Source: Cannabis sativa
Taxonomy: Eukaryota; Streptophyta; Magnoliopsida; Rosales; Cannabaceae
Assembly: GCF_029168945.1 (NCBI RefSeq)
Contig: NC_083604.1
Span: 73,672,211-73,736,210, forward strand
Direction: 5' to 3'
DNA: 64,000 bases
Shown here: in pieces, positions 35,450 through 47,085 of the stretch
How the letters are laid out: each line of letters starts with the position of its first letter
Numbering within the stretch: the stretch's first letter is position 1
Program-made: the position numbers and the translations under genes
The notes under the pieces: generated by a model
What the model was told of the DNA's origin: nothing
What the model saw: the letters and a program-made list of their open reading frames with translations, nothing else
Database searches by the model: none

Positions 35450-36388
35450 TGTAACGTCCCCGCTTCAAACCTCCATTGGGTCCTTACACCCACGGAATGA
35501 ATGGCTCTTATACACGAGTACGTCACTCTAGCTGCTTCATGGACTGATGACTGGCCCTACAGACCAACACGAGTGTTTCCAGCGTGCTTTGTCCTCACTC
35601 GCACGCTTCCTGAGAAAACTTCCCAGGAGGTCACCCATCCTGAAATTGCTCCCAAGTCAAGCATGCTTAACTGTGGAGTTCTTTCGTGATGGGCTACCGA
35701 AAAACAAGATGCACCTTGTTGACATAGGTAGTACCAATCAATCCATTTAAGCTCTCTTCAACTATGTAGTCCCATACCTACACAGTCTCAGAATCATCCC
35801 ATTTGACCTTCCCCAGGCGATGTGAGATTGCACAGCTTACCCGGTATTTCCCCTTACGGATCACGGGACTAACGGCCCATCCTGATCACCCCGCTACGGG
35901 GTGCGACGTCCTCGTCGACCACCTTCCATTTGGAGGTCGAGGCTCTGATACCATTTGTAACGTCCCCGCTTCAAGCCTCCATTGGGTCCTTACACCCACG
36001 AAATGAATGGCTCTTATACACGAGTACGTCACTTTGGCTGCTTCATGGACTGATGACTGACCCTACAGACCAACACGAGTGTTTTCAGCGTGCTTTGTCC
36101 TCACTCACACGCATCCTGGGAAAACTTCCCAGGAGGTCACCCATCCTTGAATTACCCCAGGTCAAGCACGCTTAACTGTGGAGTTCTTTCGAGATGGGCT
36201 ACCGAAAAACAAGATGCACCTTGTTGACATAGGTAGTACCAATCAATCCATTTAAGCCCTCTTCAACTGTGTAGTCCCATACCTACACAGTCTTAGAATC
36301 ATCCCACTTGACCTTCCCCAAGCGATGTGAGATTGTACAGCTTACCCGGTATTTCCCCTTACGGGACACGGGACTACTGACTGTCACA
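35450..36388 (-). mobile_element. Cassandra-type TRIM carrying 5S rRNA sequence
   Basis: Two direct repeats beginning TGTAACGTCCCCGCTTCAA lie at 35450-about 35873 and 35956-36388. They are separated by only about 80 bp, and the unit is flanked by the 5 bp duplication AAAAG at 35445-35449 and 36389-36393. Just left of the second repeat is GGCTCTGATACCA (35941-35953), the complement of the initiator-tRNA-Met primer site, so the element runs on the minus strand. Each repeat holds reverse-complemented 5S rRNA sequence (CCCAGGAGGTCACCCATCC, then CGCTTAACTGTGGAGTTCT). LTRs with an embedded 5S promoter region define Cassandra. The inner end of the left repeat lacks the last bases (CTGACTGTCACA) present in the right one. 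No protein is encoded. Confidence 0.92.
36126..36240 (-). other. 5S rRNA-derived segment within the Cassandra LTR
   Basis: On the minus strand this reads in the 5S direction, with the box C-like region GGATGGGTGACCTCCTGGG strongly conserved and the 5' half diverged (around the GGTAGCCCATC segment). A matching segment lies in the other LTR at about 35620-35735. It is a retrotransposon component with probable RNA polymerase III promoter function, not a functional 5S gene. Confidence 0.85.
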
Positions 36389-36393
36389 AAAAG

Positions 36394-37780
36394 CCTTGAA
36401 ATCAAGCCTTGAAGTGTTCTTCATCTTCCAAGGTAGTAATTTTTTTCGGCGACAATTCCTCTTTCAATGAGAAATTTTTTCTTCTCCTCCTTTGTTGATC
36501 TTACTCCAAGGATTCTCAAACTCCCAAAAACCCTTACATTATTTTTTCTAAGACCTTCAAAATTCCAAAACACTTTCCTAGTGAATTAAAAATTTCCTCA
36601 AAATTGTGTAAATTTTTTCACAACCCAAGTAGACTTTTCTTGGGCTGTACGCGACTTGTAGTGTTGAGCTTTCATGGCTAGGATGAAGAGAAGTAGAATG
36701 TTTCCTGATGAGTATGACCCCCATGTGGCTCAACTTATTTGAGCTAAGCTAACTATGCCTAAGTCTAAGAACTTAGACAAGGCATGTGTTGGGAAGGTGA
36801 TGACAACTGAACTTCTTAAAGCTGGCATTGAGAGTGATGATCTGAGAGATCAAGCTTTCAAGCGAAGACCTCTTATGTTTAACACTCTTACTGAAGATCA
36901 GCTCAATTAATACGAGATGATCACTGTCTTCTTGAAAGTGTCGTCTGGAAGCCACTATACGGTGGTCCCAATTGCTCTTAGAACACTTGTTGTAATGCTT
37001 GGTTGAGATTCTACATGAATATGGGTTCTTACTTTCCCTTACATCCATAGTTCATATCCATAGTTAATTTTTTCGGTGTGTGTCCTTACAAAATAAACCC
37101 AAATGATGAACCATAGATGCAAGGGCAAGTAAGCACCCGCATGTACTTGAAGAAAAAATTGTTGAGGTGCATGTCGGCGATGCTGAGGTGCAAGAAGTAG
37201 AAGACTAGGGTGACGCTCGCCCAGTCCAGGCTGATGAGGAGAAAAAGGTCCTCAATCATGTACCCTTCGCTCTTACACAATTCGTAGGGTCCGGTCGATA
37301 CAATGAGGTCGGGTTGCCTATTACTGTGCGGGGATAATTAATGGTCGAGAAGATCCATTATGTTATTGAGGAGTATATAGAGGCTAACCCTTCCTATACC
37401 AAGAAAGGCCTAAGCCAATGTGGATTTCTCCTCCATCCAACCTCACAGTCAAAAGGCTTACGTACTTAGATAAAAAGGGTTTTGTCGGAGATGTAATTTC
37501 CTTCCTCGCTTTCGATGGTCAACTTGCTAATGACCCTAAGGACGACCTTTGCGCATATTCAGGCCCACACACCCAATAGGGGCTCTTCTACCCCTCCATT
37601 CGTATTTTTAGAAGCTTACGTATTACTAAAAGATCTTCCCGACGCAACTTTCACCGAAGGGAATCAAGTATTTGACTGCGATGTACGTTCTATATAGTAG
37701 GGATTCCCTATTAGTTTTGTCTTTATGGGTAATTAATTAATTCAATTAAATATTAGATAAATATTTAAATTTGAAAAGTA
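36394..37780 (+). pseudogene. Degenerate retroelement-like coding relic
   Basis: A plus-strand frame from 36674 reads MARMKRSRMFPDEYDPHVAQ, then a stop, then KVMTTELLKAGIESDDLRDQ and FKRRPLMFNTLTEDQLN, then another stop, then SSGSHYTVVPIALRTL. Local codon-like quality is good, but stops occur about every 20-60 codons. The fragments look like a retrotransposon-associated protein rather than a host gene. I cannot name the family. No start or end can be fixed. Confidence 0.4.
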
Positions 37781-37785
37781 GTTTA

Positions 37786-39692
37786 TGTTGGGTTTTATGC
37801 CCTAAATAAAACTCTTTACAATCTGATTAGTTATCAATATAAGAAATTTGAAGTGATTGATGTTTGCATGAATTTTACATGCTAATGGTTTAAATATGTT
37901 TATTACATTTACACACAGAATCAGTTAAATCCAGATCATATGTTTATTCACAATTACAGTATCGTTAACATAGTGGAATGTGTTTGTGATCATATGAATC
38001 AAAAGACTTGGTCCCTGTTTTATCAGTGTTTTAGATTTACACTAATGTGATAATCAACGATGATGTGTACTTACACTTAGAGTAAGTGTTATGTTCTTTC
38101 CAGTACATTAGTAAAGTATACTAGTTTTCGAATGTATGGAGTATACATTGGACTTGACCGATATTGCAACTAAGTTAAGATATTACAAACTTACCGTTAT
38201 ATATATATATATCTTTCCAAGTCAATATCAGTAGTTGATCTTAAGATTAAAAGAATCTAAATCCTGATATGCTTAGGCTCAACTCAGGAGTGCTATTCAT
38301 GTTCTTTGATTTATTAGTTAAGCCTACTTTTGGGTCAGGGTGATACGTATATTTTGGGAACATGATAGTATGATTGAGTGGGAGTGTTGAACATAAATAT
38401 AGAATCTATAGCTTCTACTGGTGTATAGAAGTCAAGTGATGATTCCCTTCGAGCTTAGCAAATAGAAGTAAATGGATGAGCTCTTGTTTAACTGACTAAT
38501 TATTAGATCACTAAACACCATTTACAGGTAGCTAAGTGTTTTAAGGGGCAAAATACATTGAGGGGTGAGAACGGTGAAGAAATCCCATCTTGATGTAGAT
38601 CATCTATATAGAGGATCTTTAAATCACAATAATATTATAACAATGGTTAAATGAGATAGCATATTGATATCGTGGAACATATAATATGCTCTATATAAGT
38701 CTGAGAGTGCAATTCTAAGTTCTAAGAGTGGATTCAACGAAGAATTAATAAGTAGGAATTTACTTGGTAAATTTGGTTCACTTATTGGAAGTTCAGCATA
38801 TAGATCCATGGTCCCCATTCTGGTTGAGAACATTCTACTTGTAAGACTCATTAATTGATTCGTGATTGATCAATTATAATTCTAAAGTTAGACTATGTCT
38901 AATTTTATGAATTTTCACTAAGCAGGGGTAAAATTGTAAAGAAAAGAGATTCTAGGTTTATTTATTTATTAATGGACTTTATATGTCTAGTTAATAATTA
39001 AATTAAATGACAATATTATTTAATAATCTATTTTAGTTATTAAATAATTAATTAGTTTTGGCATTTAAAAGGTTAGAATTGGAAAATTGGCGTTTTTGAG
39101 AAAATAGAAATAAAATTTGATAAAACTGCAAAATCAAGTGGGGTCCACTAACACACCATGGTCGGCCACTAATTATGGGATTTCAAATTAATATTTTCAT
39201 TATTTTAATGCCAAATAATTCCTAACCTAAACCTAGTAGTTGCTTATAAATAGAAAGTGATGGCTCAGTAAAAAAAAAAGTTTTCATAACATCTTCTGAC
39301 AGAAATTTCTCTCTTCAGAAAAATTGAGCCTTCCCCTTTTCTATACCTGGCCGAAATCATTCTTCTCTTTTCCCTTCATCAATTTCGTGACCCCTAGTGA
39401 AAGAGTGAGTGCCCACACACAGCAAGCAGTAACTCAATCATAGATTAGAAGACTGTGAAGGATCAAACTTAAAGAAGAAGGACATTCGGCTCAGATCTTG
39501 ATTATACTCTGCTACAGAAAGGATACAAGGGTTAGAGATCTGAGTGGAAGGAGACATTAATTCCGCTGCATTAATGTAAGGTTTTCTTAACTTTATATGT
39601 GTTTAATTTATCGTTTTAGAAAGTTCATATTTAGGGTGTTAAACAACATACTTCTGAGTAGATCTAAGATCCTGGTAAAATAAATTCCAACA
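37786..39692. repeat. Solo LTR, 1.9 kb
   Basis: It starts TGTTGGGTTTTATGCCC and ends AAATTCCAACA, with matching terminal TGTTGG/CCAACA. It is flanked by the perfect 5 bp duplication GTTTA at 37781-37785 and 39693-39697. No internal retrotransposon domain and no partner copy are present, so it is a solo LTR left by recombination. A Copia origin is likely from the terminus, but this is inferred. Confidence 0.9.
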
Positions 39693-39697
39693 GTTTA

Positions 39698-40565
39698 AAG
39701 ATATTTCAAGTTGGTTAGATATTCCCTCAAACTAGTTGGGATATTCTCTTAAGTGGTTGAGAGATTCCCTCATCAAAAATACCAGTAACTGAATTCGATT
39801 ATAAATATTTCTTTAAATAATTAAATATGATTTAATTAATTGAGAATTAATTACCATAAATAGAAGCATGATTTAATAAATCAGTCTCACTCATTCCCAT
39901 AGCTATCTTCAAAATAGAGAGAAAAAAATAAATTATTTTTCTCTCAAACTGTTATTGCTCAAGTATTGTGAATTTAACAAGAACAATTATAAACTTTATC
40001 CTAGTAGTCCACACTACTCCTTGTGTGTGGTGGATCGATTTAGGGACTACGGTGTGAGGATTAATAGATCACAATTATAAGAAGTTTCGAGTTTACCCTG
40101 ATAATCATTAAGAGGTATATATATTTCTTTCATATAATTTATTTTTAGATTTAATATTTATACATATGGTGATCCTTGAGGCTATGGTACAATAATAATC
40201 ATATAACAATTCATCCGCTGCGTACCTGATTTAGTACCACAAAACCAACAGGCACAGACCTAGCTCGCCTACGCTCAAGGTCGGGCTTGTGTACAATTAT
40301 ATTTTAGGTTATGTGTATTTGTTATGGTGTATATTTTTATGTTATATATATTCGCATTTTTTAGTTTTTTTAATGTTATGTTTTAGTTATTTTTAAGTGG
40401 TTTTTATATTTTTTTTGTTGCACGGTTTTTTTTTAGTTTTTTTTATTCATGTGTAATTTTTATGGTGTATATTTTTGATTTACTTCTGGTAATTTTTTTG
40501 TTATATGTGTGTTGCTTTATAGACGTATATACATATATTTAGTTTTTTTTGACATATTTTTTTTT
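39698..40565. other. LTR-like sequence interrupted by the solo LTR
   Basis: The text on either side of the solo LTR (about 37700-37785 and 39693-40260) seems to be one older element, with repeated 'agatattccctc' phrases near 39717-39770. No termini could be set and no frame is readable. Confidence 0.35.
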
Positions 40566-40570
40566 AATAT

Positions 40571-41248
40571 TGTTATCCCAATTTTTGCACTCTAACATGG
40601 CATCACATGAATGGTGACACGTGGAATCCACTTGATACATCTGCTCGGGAAGCATAGTCCGAGCAGGATGCCTCGCTGGAACGCCCAGAGCAAGGTACTC
40701 AGCAATCCGTGCAGAGCGACCAACACTTAGCGAATTGAGCTTTCGCATCATGAGTCATCAGCACAATCCCTATAACTCAGGGATCAATTTACGTGGATAT
40801 GGCATACACACGATCCCACTATCAGTGTATTTAGCCTCAATCCCACGATCCTTGTATTCAGCATTGATCCCACGATCTTTCTGTTTATACGCATTATAAC
40901 GAGATGGGAAACTCTTCCTCCCCAAGCTTACTAGCCCTATAAATAGTGATGCATATTCACTGGGCAAAGGATTAGTCGAAAAGCAGTTGAGCTAAGACTA
41001 TACCCTAAATATATTATCTAGAATTATATATTCAAAGATACTGTTGTAAGAGCTATAAGAAAATGAATCTTTCTCCTTGATCTTAAGTCAATACAAGTAA
41101 CGAGTATTAGGCTATTACCGAATTGCTCGGGGCTGAACCTCTATAAAATTCATGTATATTTATATTGCTTTAGTATATATTTGTTATTATAGATAACTTA
41201 TCACTTATAAAATAGGCTCGTTGTCGTTAGCTAAAAGCGAAGTCAACA
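40571..41248 (+). repeat. Solo LTR, 678 bp
   Basis: It starts TGTTATCCCAATTTTTGC and ends GCGAAGTCAACA, flanked by a perfect 5 bp duplication AATAT at 40566-40570 and 41249-41253. A TATA-like CCTATAAATAG at about 40933-40943 gives the probable transcription direction. A short array of 'ATCCCACGATC'-like units lies at about 40811-40880. No internal domains are present. Confidence 0.88.
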
Positions 41249-42129
41249 AATATAATGATATTTTTTTGTTTTATTGACACAATGTGCACTAGTAGATATT
41301 GACATAATATTATTATCTAGTTATTTTTTTTTGTTGTTTAATTATATATTACACACTTCATTTTAAAATTATAAGATTTTATTATTTCTATTACTGATAT
41401 AACTATTTATTACTCTCTACAAAATAAATTATTATTGTAACGGTCACTAAGTTAAAAAGGAAGAGAAAAAAAAAAGAGTTAAAAGTATGAAGTTGTGATA
41501 ATAAATTTCACGGAAAAAATAATGCAGTAGTATAAAAAAAATAATTCAAGTTGTCAAAACAAAGTAAAAAAATCGTAATAAAAAAACATATTGATGAGGT
41601 TATATTGTTTTGCATATTGAAACGAGGTCGATGCCATGTTATTTTTCTAGTTCTTTGTAGCTGTCATTTTGTTGTTTTTATATTATTGTTAATGTATTCT
41701 ATAGTTGTTTTACTATTACAAAATTGGGCTTTAGAGACAGTTTTTAAGAGTTTTTAACATCGGTTTTGACAAAATTCGCTACCGACGTTGTTTCAGGCGA
41801 CGCTGTAGGGGTAAAAAACAACCAACAACATAGGGCCCCTATGGCATTGGTTATTTCATAATAACCGACTTCATAGGATCCTATGGCGTCAGTTATTTCA
41901 TGATAACCGATGCCATAAGGTCTTCCTATGGTTTTTTTATACAACTTTATAATTTTGTGTTTTAGCATAAATTTTTTATATATATCATTTTATTATTAAT
42001 ATAATTAAATTAAGTATAAATTATATATAATAAGCCTAAATAAAAATTAAATTGAAAAGTTAAATAAATACACATTTCCATTACTTTAAGTGTTTGTATA
42101 TTAACTATTTTTTTTATTAATATTTTATA

Positions 42130-42502
42130 GAATAAATAATATTTTGGACTCTATGTTTTACAAAAGTTACCAATTAGACTCTCTGTTTTGTTAAATGACA
42201 AAATGAACTTTGTATTTTCAAAATTGTACAAATAGAACCATAAAGTGATTTTTTGTCAAAATAAAATTTAATAATAATCTAATATAGAGATGTTATGATA
42301 AATTTGGTTACATTTTCTGTATCTGTTCGTGTTAAAAATTGTCTTAAAGTTGGTTATATTGAAAAATAAAATTGTTGAAAATTGAGCTTAGGGTCATATT
42401 TGTACAATTTTAGAAAATACAGGGTCCGTTTTGTCATTTAACAAAACAGAGTGTCCAATTGGTAACTTTTACAAAACACAAGGTCTAAAATAATATTTAC
42501 CC
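42130..42502. mobile_element. Mutator-like MITE with 9 bp duplication, family 4
   Basis: A 373 bp element with arms of about 110 bp. The left arm (GAATAAATAATATTTTGGAC, then AAAAGTTACCAATT and CTCTGTTTTGTTAAATGACA) is matched in reverse complement on the right. It is flanked by a perfect 9 bp duplication TATTTTATA at 42121-42129 and 42503-42511. Confidence 0.92.
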
Positions 42503-43678
42503 TATTTTATATTATGTGTTTGTATTTTTGTAGTATATTAGTATCATTTTTACATTTTTTTAAGTTATATTTTGTATAACAATTAGTATACTGAATAATA
42601 AATAATGTGTAACTTTTTATAATTTCAACGTTGGGTATCGAATTGAGATGAGTTCGAGTATGTGCTGGGGTGCAGAAAGTGAGGTGAGTGAAGAGCACTT
42701 AGTAACTTTTGAATGTCATAACAAAAAATAATTCTTAATTAATTTAGTAATGTGATCACTTATTTTTATATAATTTTTCATGACCAATAAAATGAAATAA
42801 TAATGTAAATACCAAAATAATGGAGAAATGAAGGCTAAACTTTGCGTGAAATTTTTTGGAAACTTTGAACATTTATAACTTTTGATTCGGTTGTCCGTTT
42901 GAGGCGATTTTTTTTAACTTGGGTTTTTTTCGCGTTCTACTCATCCTAAACAGCCTACGGCGGTTCGGCCAACTATTTTGTCCAAAAAAATACTATTTTG
43001 TCCAAAAAATATTATTTCGTATACTAAAATCATGTTATGTACTCATTTTACCAATTTTTTTTTTTGCTATTTTACTTATAATAAACTAATAAATTTTTTA
43101 TGTTAAGTATTAAAATCAATGTTTATGATGTATTTGTTGATTCTACTACAATAAAATGTGCAATACGAATTTTCTTTTATATCACTTCTAATATTTAAAT
43201 AAAATCATGGTAGCTAATTTATAAAATGATAGTTTTTTTGCATGGTGGTAAGTACTTAACAATATAATTTTTTTGTCACAGGTTCAAATTTCAATAATAA
43301 TTTTTTTTAGCCTACCATATCTATCCTTAACACTCAATAACATTTATTATTACATTAATATTATTCTAAAATTACTCTAAGTATTTAAGGGTTATCAAAA
43401 TATATATATAAAAATACTCTTATAAAAGTAGGTTAAAAAAAGCATACCTTATACCAAAAATCATATACTTGACTTCCAATAAAGTCATTCCGATAAAATC
43501 CTAACAACCAAGTTTAAGAGAAACTTAAATCAAATAATTTTATCCTAATTCTACTAAAATTTCGGCAGCATAACTAATGAATGTTCTCAAAAAATTCAAA
43601 CATATTAATAATAACAAAAGACAATTCAAAACAATATAAAATAATCACAATAACATTTAGCAATATGAAAATTTACCA

Positions 43679-43850
43679 CTCATCTGACCGCAGTACATGT
43701 ATTCGCAGAACCTACTTCCCTACAGATGAATATTTAAGATATTCAAACTCATCTAACATACATATTATTCCACCTATCGATCTAACCGCAGTACAATATA
43801 TTGCAAAACCTATTTCACTACGAATGAATATTTAAGATATTCAAACTATA
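43679..43850. repeat. Local duplication inside the CACTA-like element
   Basis: A segment of about 65 bp (ACCGCAGTACA...CAGAACCTACTTC...ATGAATATTTAAGATATTCAAACT) at about 43688-43750 is repeated at 43785-43847 with several differences. It is noncoding. Confidence 0.7.
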
Positions 43851-45030
43851 TTAAGCATTCATAATTAATTAATAATAAAAGTTAATAAATGTATACCTCG
43901 AGCTAACTAAAAATTGATCAACACCAAATAAGTCGGATCCTTGAATATTGATCTCACAACCTACAACATAAAAAATACTACAAAATTACAAATTTCTTTA
44001 ATATTTACTTAATAGTTATATAATTTATGAGTAACTAGTTACTAACTAGTTACTAATAAGTAACTAATTAGTAATAAAAATACATGAATATGAATAAAAA
44101 TTAGTAACTTACTGAGTAGTTGTAACTAACTATTTACTAGCTTCTAAAAAAAATTAAAACACATGAATAAAATTAAAAATAGAAAAAAAAATTGCTAAAA
44201 AATAGAGTTAATTTTTAAACTTTTGTTTATTCCAAACTAATTTTTTAAAAATTAATTTCTAAACTTTTGTCTTAATACTCTCATATCTCATTCACAATAT
44301 TTAACAAAACTATTAGTTTAAAATATTCAATATATACATATACAATACATGAAATACTCTTCTATATCACATTCTCATTCACAATATATATACACACAAT
44401 AATATTCAATACAACACAAAATACATACATGTATACTATTAAAGTTTAAATTTTTACCTTATTACCACAATCCGACCACCAATGTCGATCAAAATTCAGC
44501 CACCATGCACAACTACAATAACACAATTTTAATAATATAGAAAAACCCTAAAAAAAATTTCAAAATAAAAATAAAGCAATGTACATTACTAGAATTAGTA
44601 GAAATTAAATTTATACATTAATGAACGATACAATATTTTCTCCACTAAAAATGGTGGTCGAAGGTATAACCACCACAACCACTACCTCCACCTTCAATTT
44701 ACCCTAAAAAATGAAGAAAAATGTGATCTTTTCAGGTATATAGTTTTAGGTATGAAAATAGAAGATTTAGAAAAAAATGAGCTAAAATGGTGAATTTTTC
44801 GTGGTGGTTGGCGCCGGAGAGAGTTTGGGGTTTCTGGGTTGGCTGATCGAATAAGGAAGGCAAAGGGCTGGGTAGGATTATAAACCCCTTTTGGCATCAG
44901 TTATTTAGAAATAACCGACGGTATAGGGGGCACACCTTATGCCATCGGTTATCTCTAAATAACCGATGCCATAAGAGGCATAAAGTTCCCTTCAGTAGAT
45001 TAACAACCCTATGTCGTCCCTTATTAAGTT

Positions 45031-45292
45031 GAAGAAATTACATTGTATACTCATTTTATTTTATTTATTTTAATTTTTACCTTCATTTTTATATTCTTTA
45101 AGATGTACCCACTTTTATGGATGATGTTCCCATTATACTCCTTAGGTTAATGTAAAATATGTGCTAGACTTAAGTGGAGAGTGAAGGTATATTAGATAAT
45201 TCACTCCAAAAAATAGGTATATTTTAATGAAATATAATATGAAGGTATTTTTTATTAATGAATACAAAAAGAGGTATTCCTCAATTTATCCA
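45031..45292. mobile_element. Short MITE, family 3, copy 2
   Basis: A 262 bp element flanked by a perfect 9 bp duplication TATTAAGTT at 45022-45030 and 45293-45301. It matches 27046-27298 in reverse complement throughout. Its terminal inverted repeats are weak. It sits only about 7-16 bp from the presumed right end of the CACTA-like element. Confidence 0.88.
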
Positions 45293-45314
45293 TATTAAGT
45301 TTCTAGTAAAAATA

Positions 45315-46148
45315 GGAAAACTTACAAAAATACTGACTTTTGGCCCACTCTTTACAAAAATACCGCCACACGGCAGAAATTACTTTTATACTGTCTTGGC
45401 CAATTTTTTTTTCTTTTAAAAAAATGAGGCCTCCATCTTCCACACCCACGGACAGAACCACCACACGAACACTAGAACAATCAGAAAACAACCATTAATT
45501 CTTGTGAGATTGAGAAAAAACAGTGAAATCGACGTCAAATAAATAATCATGGCAAAACAACTGTAAAACAACACTAAAACAAATCAAACAAAAGAAAGGA
45601 AAACATGATTAAAAAAATAAAAAATATTATGCACAGCCTCGATACCTAATGGAATAGCAGTTATATTTGCAAGCCAAATCTTAAAAAATCAGAACAAAAA
45701 AACTACTAAAACAACATAAAAATAAATGTAAAACAATAAACAGATATAACCACTTAGAAAAATATAAAAGAATCACACACCTCAAAACTTTTTTTCTAGT
45801 GAGCTCGTCAAATGTATTTTTAGGAAAACAGCCATAGAGAACAACCATCTTCCACACCTATGGATAAAGCCACCACAACACCACGAGGACACCCAGAAAA
45901 CAATCATTAATTCCAACAAGATGGAGCAAGAACAGTGAAATCGACGTTAAAAAAATAAATTATGGAAAACAACTATAAAACAACCGTAAAATAACAGTAA
46001 AACAAATAAAAAAAAAATAAAAGAATAAATGAAGTATACTGAAGTATAAAACTTATAAAAATATACAGTAAAAAAGTAAAAAATACCGTCTAGCAGTATT
46101 TTTGTAAAAAAAAAAAGAGCAAAAATTAATATACCATATAAATTTTCC
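45315..46148. mobile_element. Nonautonomous element with internal duplication
   Basis: The ends are GGAAAACTTACAAAAATACTG and, in reverse complement, GGAAAATTTATATGG...ACAAAAATACTG. The flanks share TAAAAATA at 45307-45314 and 46149-46156. Inside, a block of about 165 bp (CCATCTTCCACACC, GAAAACAA, AGTGAAATCGACGT, AAACAACTGTAAAACAAC) at 45432-45600 is repeated in diverged form at 45847-46005. No credible ORF is present. Probably Mutator-like, as judged by terminus style. Confidence 0.65.
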
Positions 46149-46284
46149 TAAAAATAAATAAAAGCATTTAAAGTCTATTAATGTAGTAGTGTATTTAGTT
46201 ATTTGTTTTTTTTTATTAAAATGTAATATTTTGTAATTTTAAAATTGTAAGATAGTATTTTTTAAAATATATTAAAAAAAATAT

Positions 46285-46510
46285 AGGGGAATTACTTCAT
46301 ACATTATTTTTTTTAATTTGTTTTTTTAAAATTAACGGTTTGAGTTCTTAAAGTGGTTGTAATGCAAGTTGCAATAGGATTTCTATACTATTTTTTGTTG
46401 CAATTTAGGCTGCAGCGCTAGTTGCAATAGAAGTTTTTATGTAAAATTTTGTAAAAATGTAAAAAAAAAAAAAACTGTTTTAAAGTGTAAAAATAAAAAA
46501 AAATATATAT
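46285..46510 (+). repeat. Dispersed 'GTTGCAATAG' repeat, copy 3
   Basis: It matches 26770-26990 in the same orientation through AAAGTGGTTGTAATGCAAGT, CTGCAGCGCTAGTTGCAATAG and GTAAAATTTTGTAAAAATG-like phrases. Confidence 0.55.
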
Positions 46511-46809
46511 AATAGTAAAATTGTAAAAATTAAAAAAAAAAAAATTGTAAAGAAACAAAACTTATAATGAAAAAAGATAAAATAAAAAAGGATAACGATG
46601 ACAATAAGTAATCCATCCAAATTGGAAAGTGTTAGGTGAGCATAGAAAAGGCTCCTATAAACCATCTTCTTCCCCGGACTTCTTTTGCTTCTTTTTCTTT
46701 TTCTCATTATTATTATTATTGTTATTCACACCCCAACAATAAATCTTTTTATATTACTATTTGATATATTATTTTTATTCATTTATTTTCAAATAAAAAC
46801 AGTGAAAAA

Positions 46810-46885
46810 TGCCACGTGTTCATTCAACACAAGACCAAAAATCCAATAAAATCACTTTCAGAAATTGTTATAGAAGCTTCCCTCA
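46810..46885. promoter_or_regulatory. G-box and heat shock element cluster without an adjacent gene
   Basis: CCACGTGT (about 46811-46818) is a G-box/ABRE-type site. AGAAGCTTCC (about 46872-46881) is a perfect nGAAnnTTCn unit. A CT-rich, leader-like tract (46975-47065) follows, but no recognisable coding exon lies downstream before the HSF gene 1.4 kb away. This is motif evidence only. Confidence 0.3.
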
Positions 46886-47085
46886 CTCAAATGAAAGAAA
46901 GAAACGACCAAGAGAAAAACACACCCACCTTTCCATTTATTTTTTAAAATTAATTAATATTAAAATTACACCTTTCTTTCTCTCTCTATCTCTCTTTCAT
47001 AATTTTCTTCAAGAAAGAAAAAAGCGTGTTCTTTGTCTCTTCTACCCGCCTTCACTTTCCGTCTTATCATTTTAGAAGACTTAAT

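Larger units (their letters stand above)
41711..45308. mobile_element. CACTA-like nonautonomous element, eroded
   Basis: Both ends carry inverted subterminal motifs of the form GCATCGGTTATTT / AACCGATGCCATA, at 41838-41930 and 44890-44982. This is the style of CACTA subterminal repeats. The outermost bases can be read as TACTATTAC on the left and, in reverse complement, TACTAGAAAC on the right, which would be eroded CACTA termini. No 3 bp duplication is visible and no transposase is encoded. Two MITEs have inserted into it (42130-42502 and 45031-45292). The exact ends are uncertain. Confidence 0.5.

Noticed and set aside
35501..36175. Open frames of 60-81 codons in the Cassandra region
   Set aside because: They lie in LTR and 5S-derived sequence. 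Cassandra encodes no protein.
36126..36240. 5S rRNA gene
   Set aside because: Only part of the 5S sequence is conserved, and it sits in both LTRs of a TRIM. It is retrotransposon sequence.
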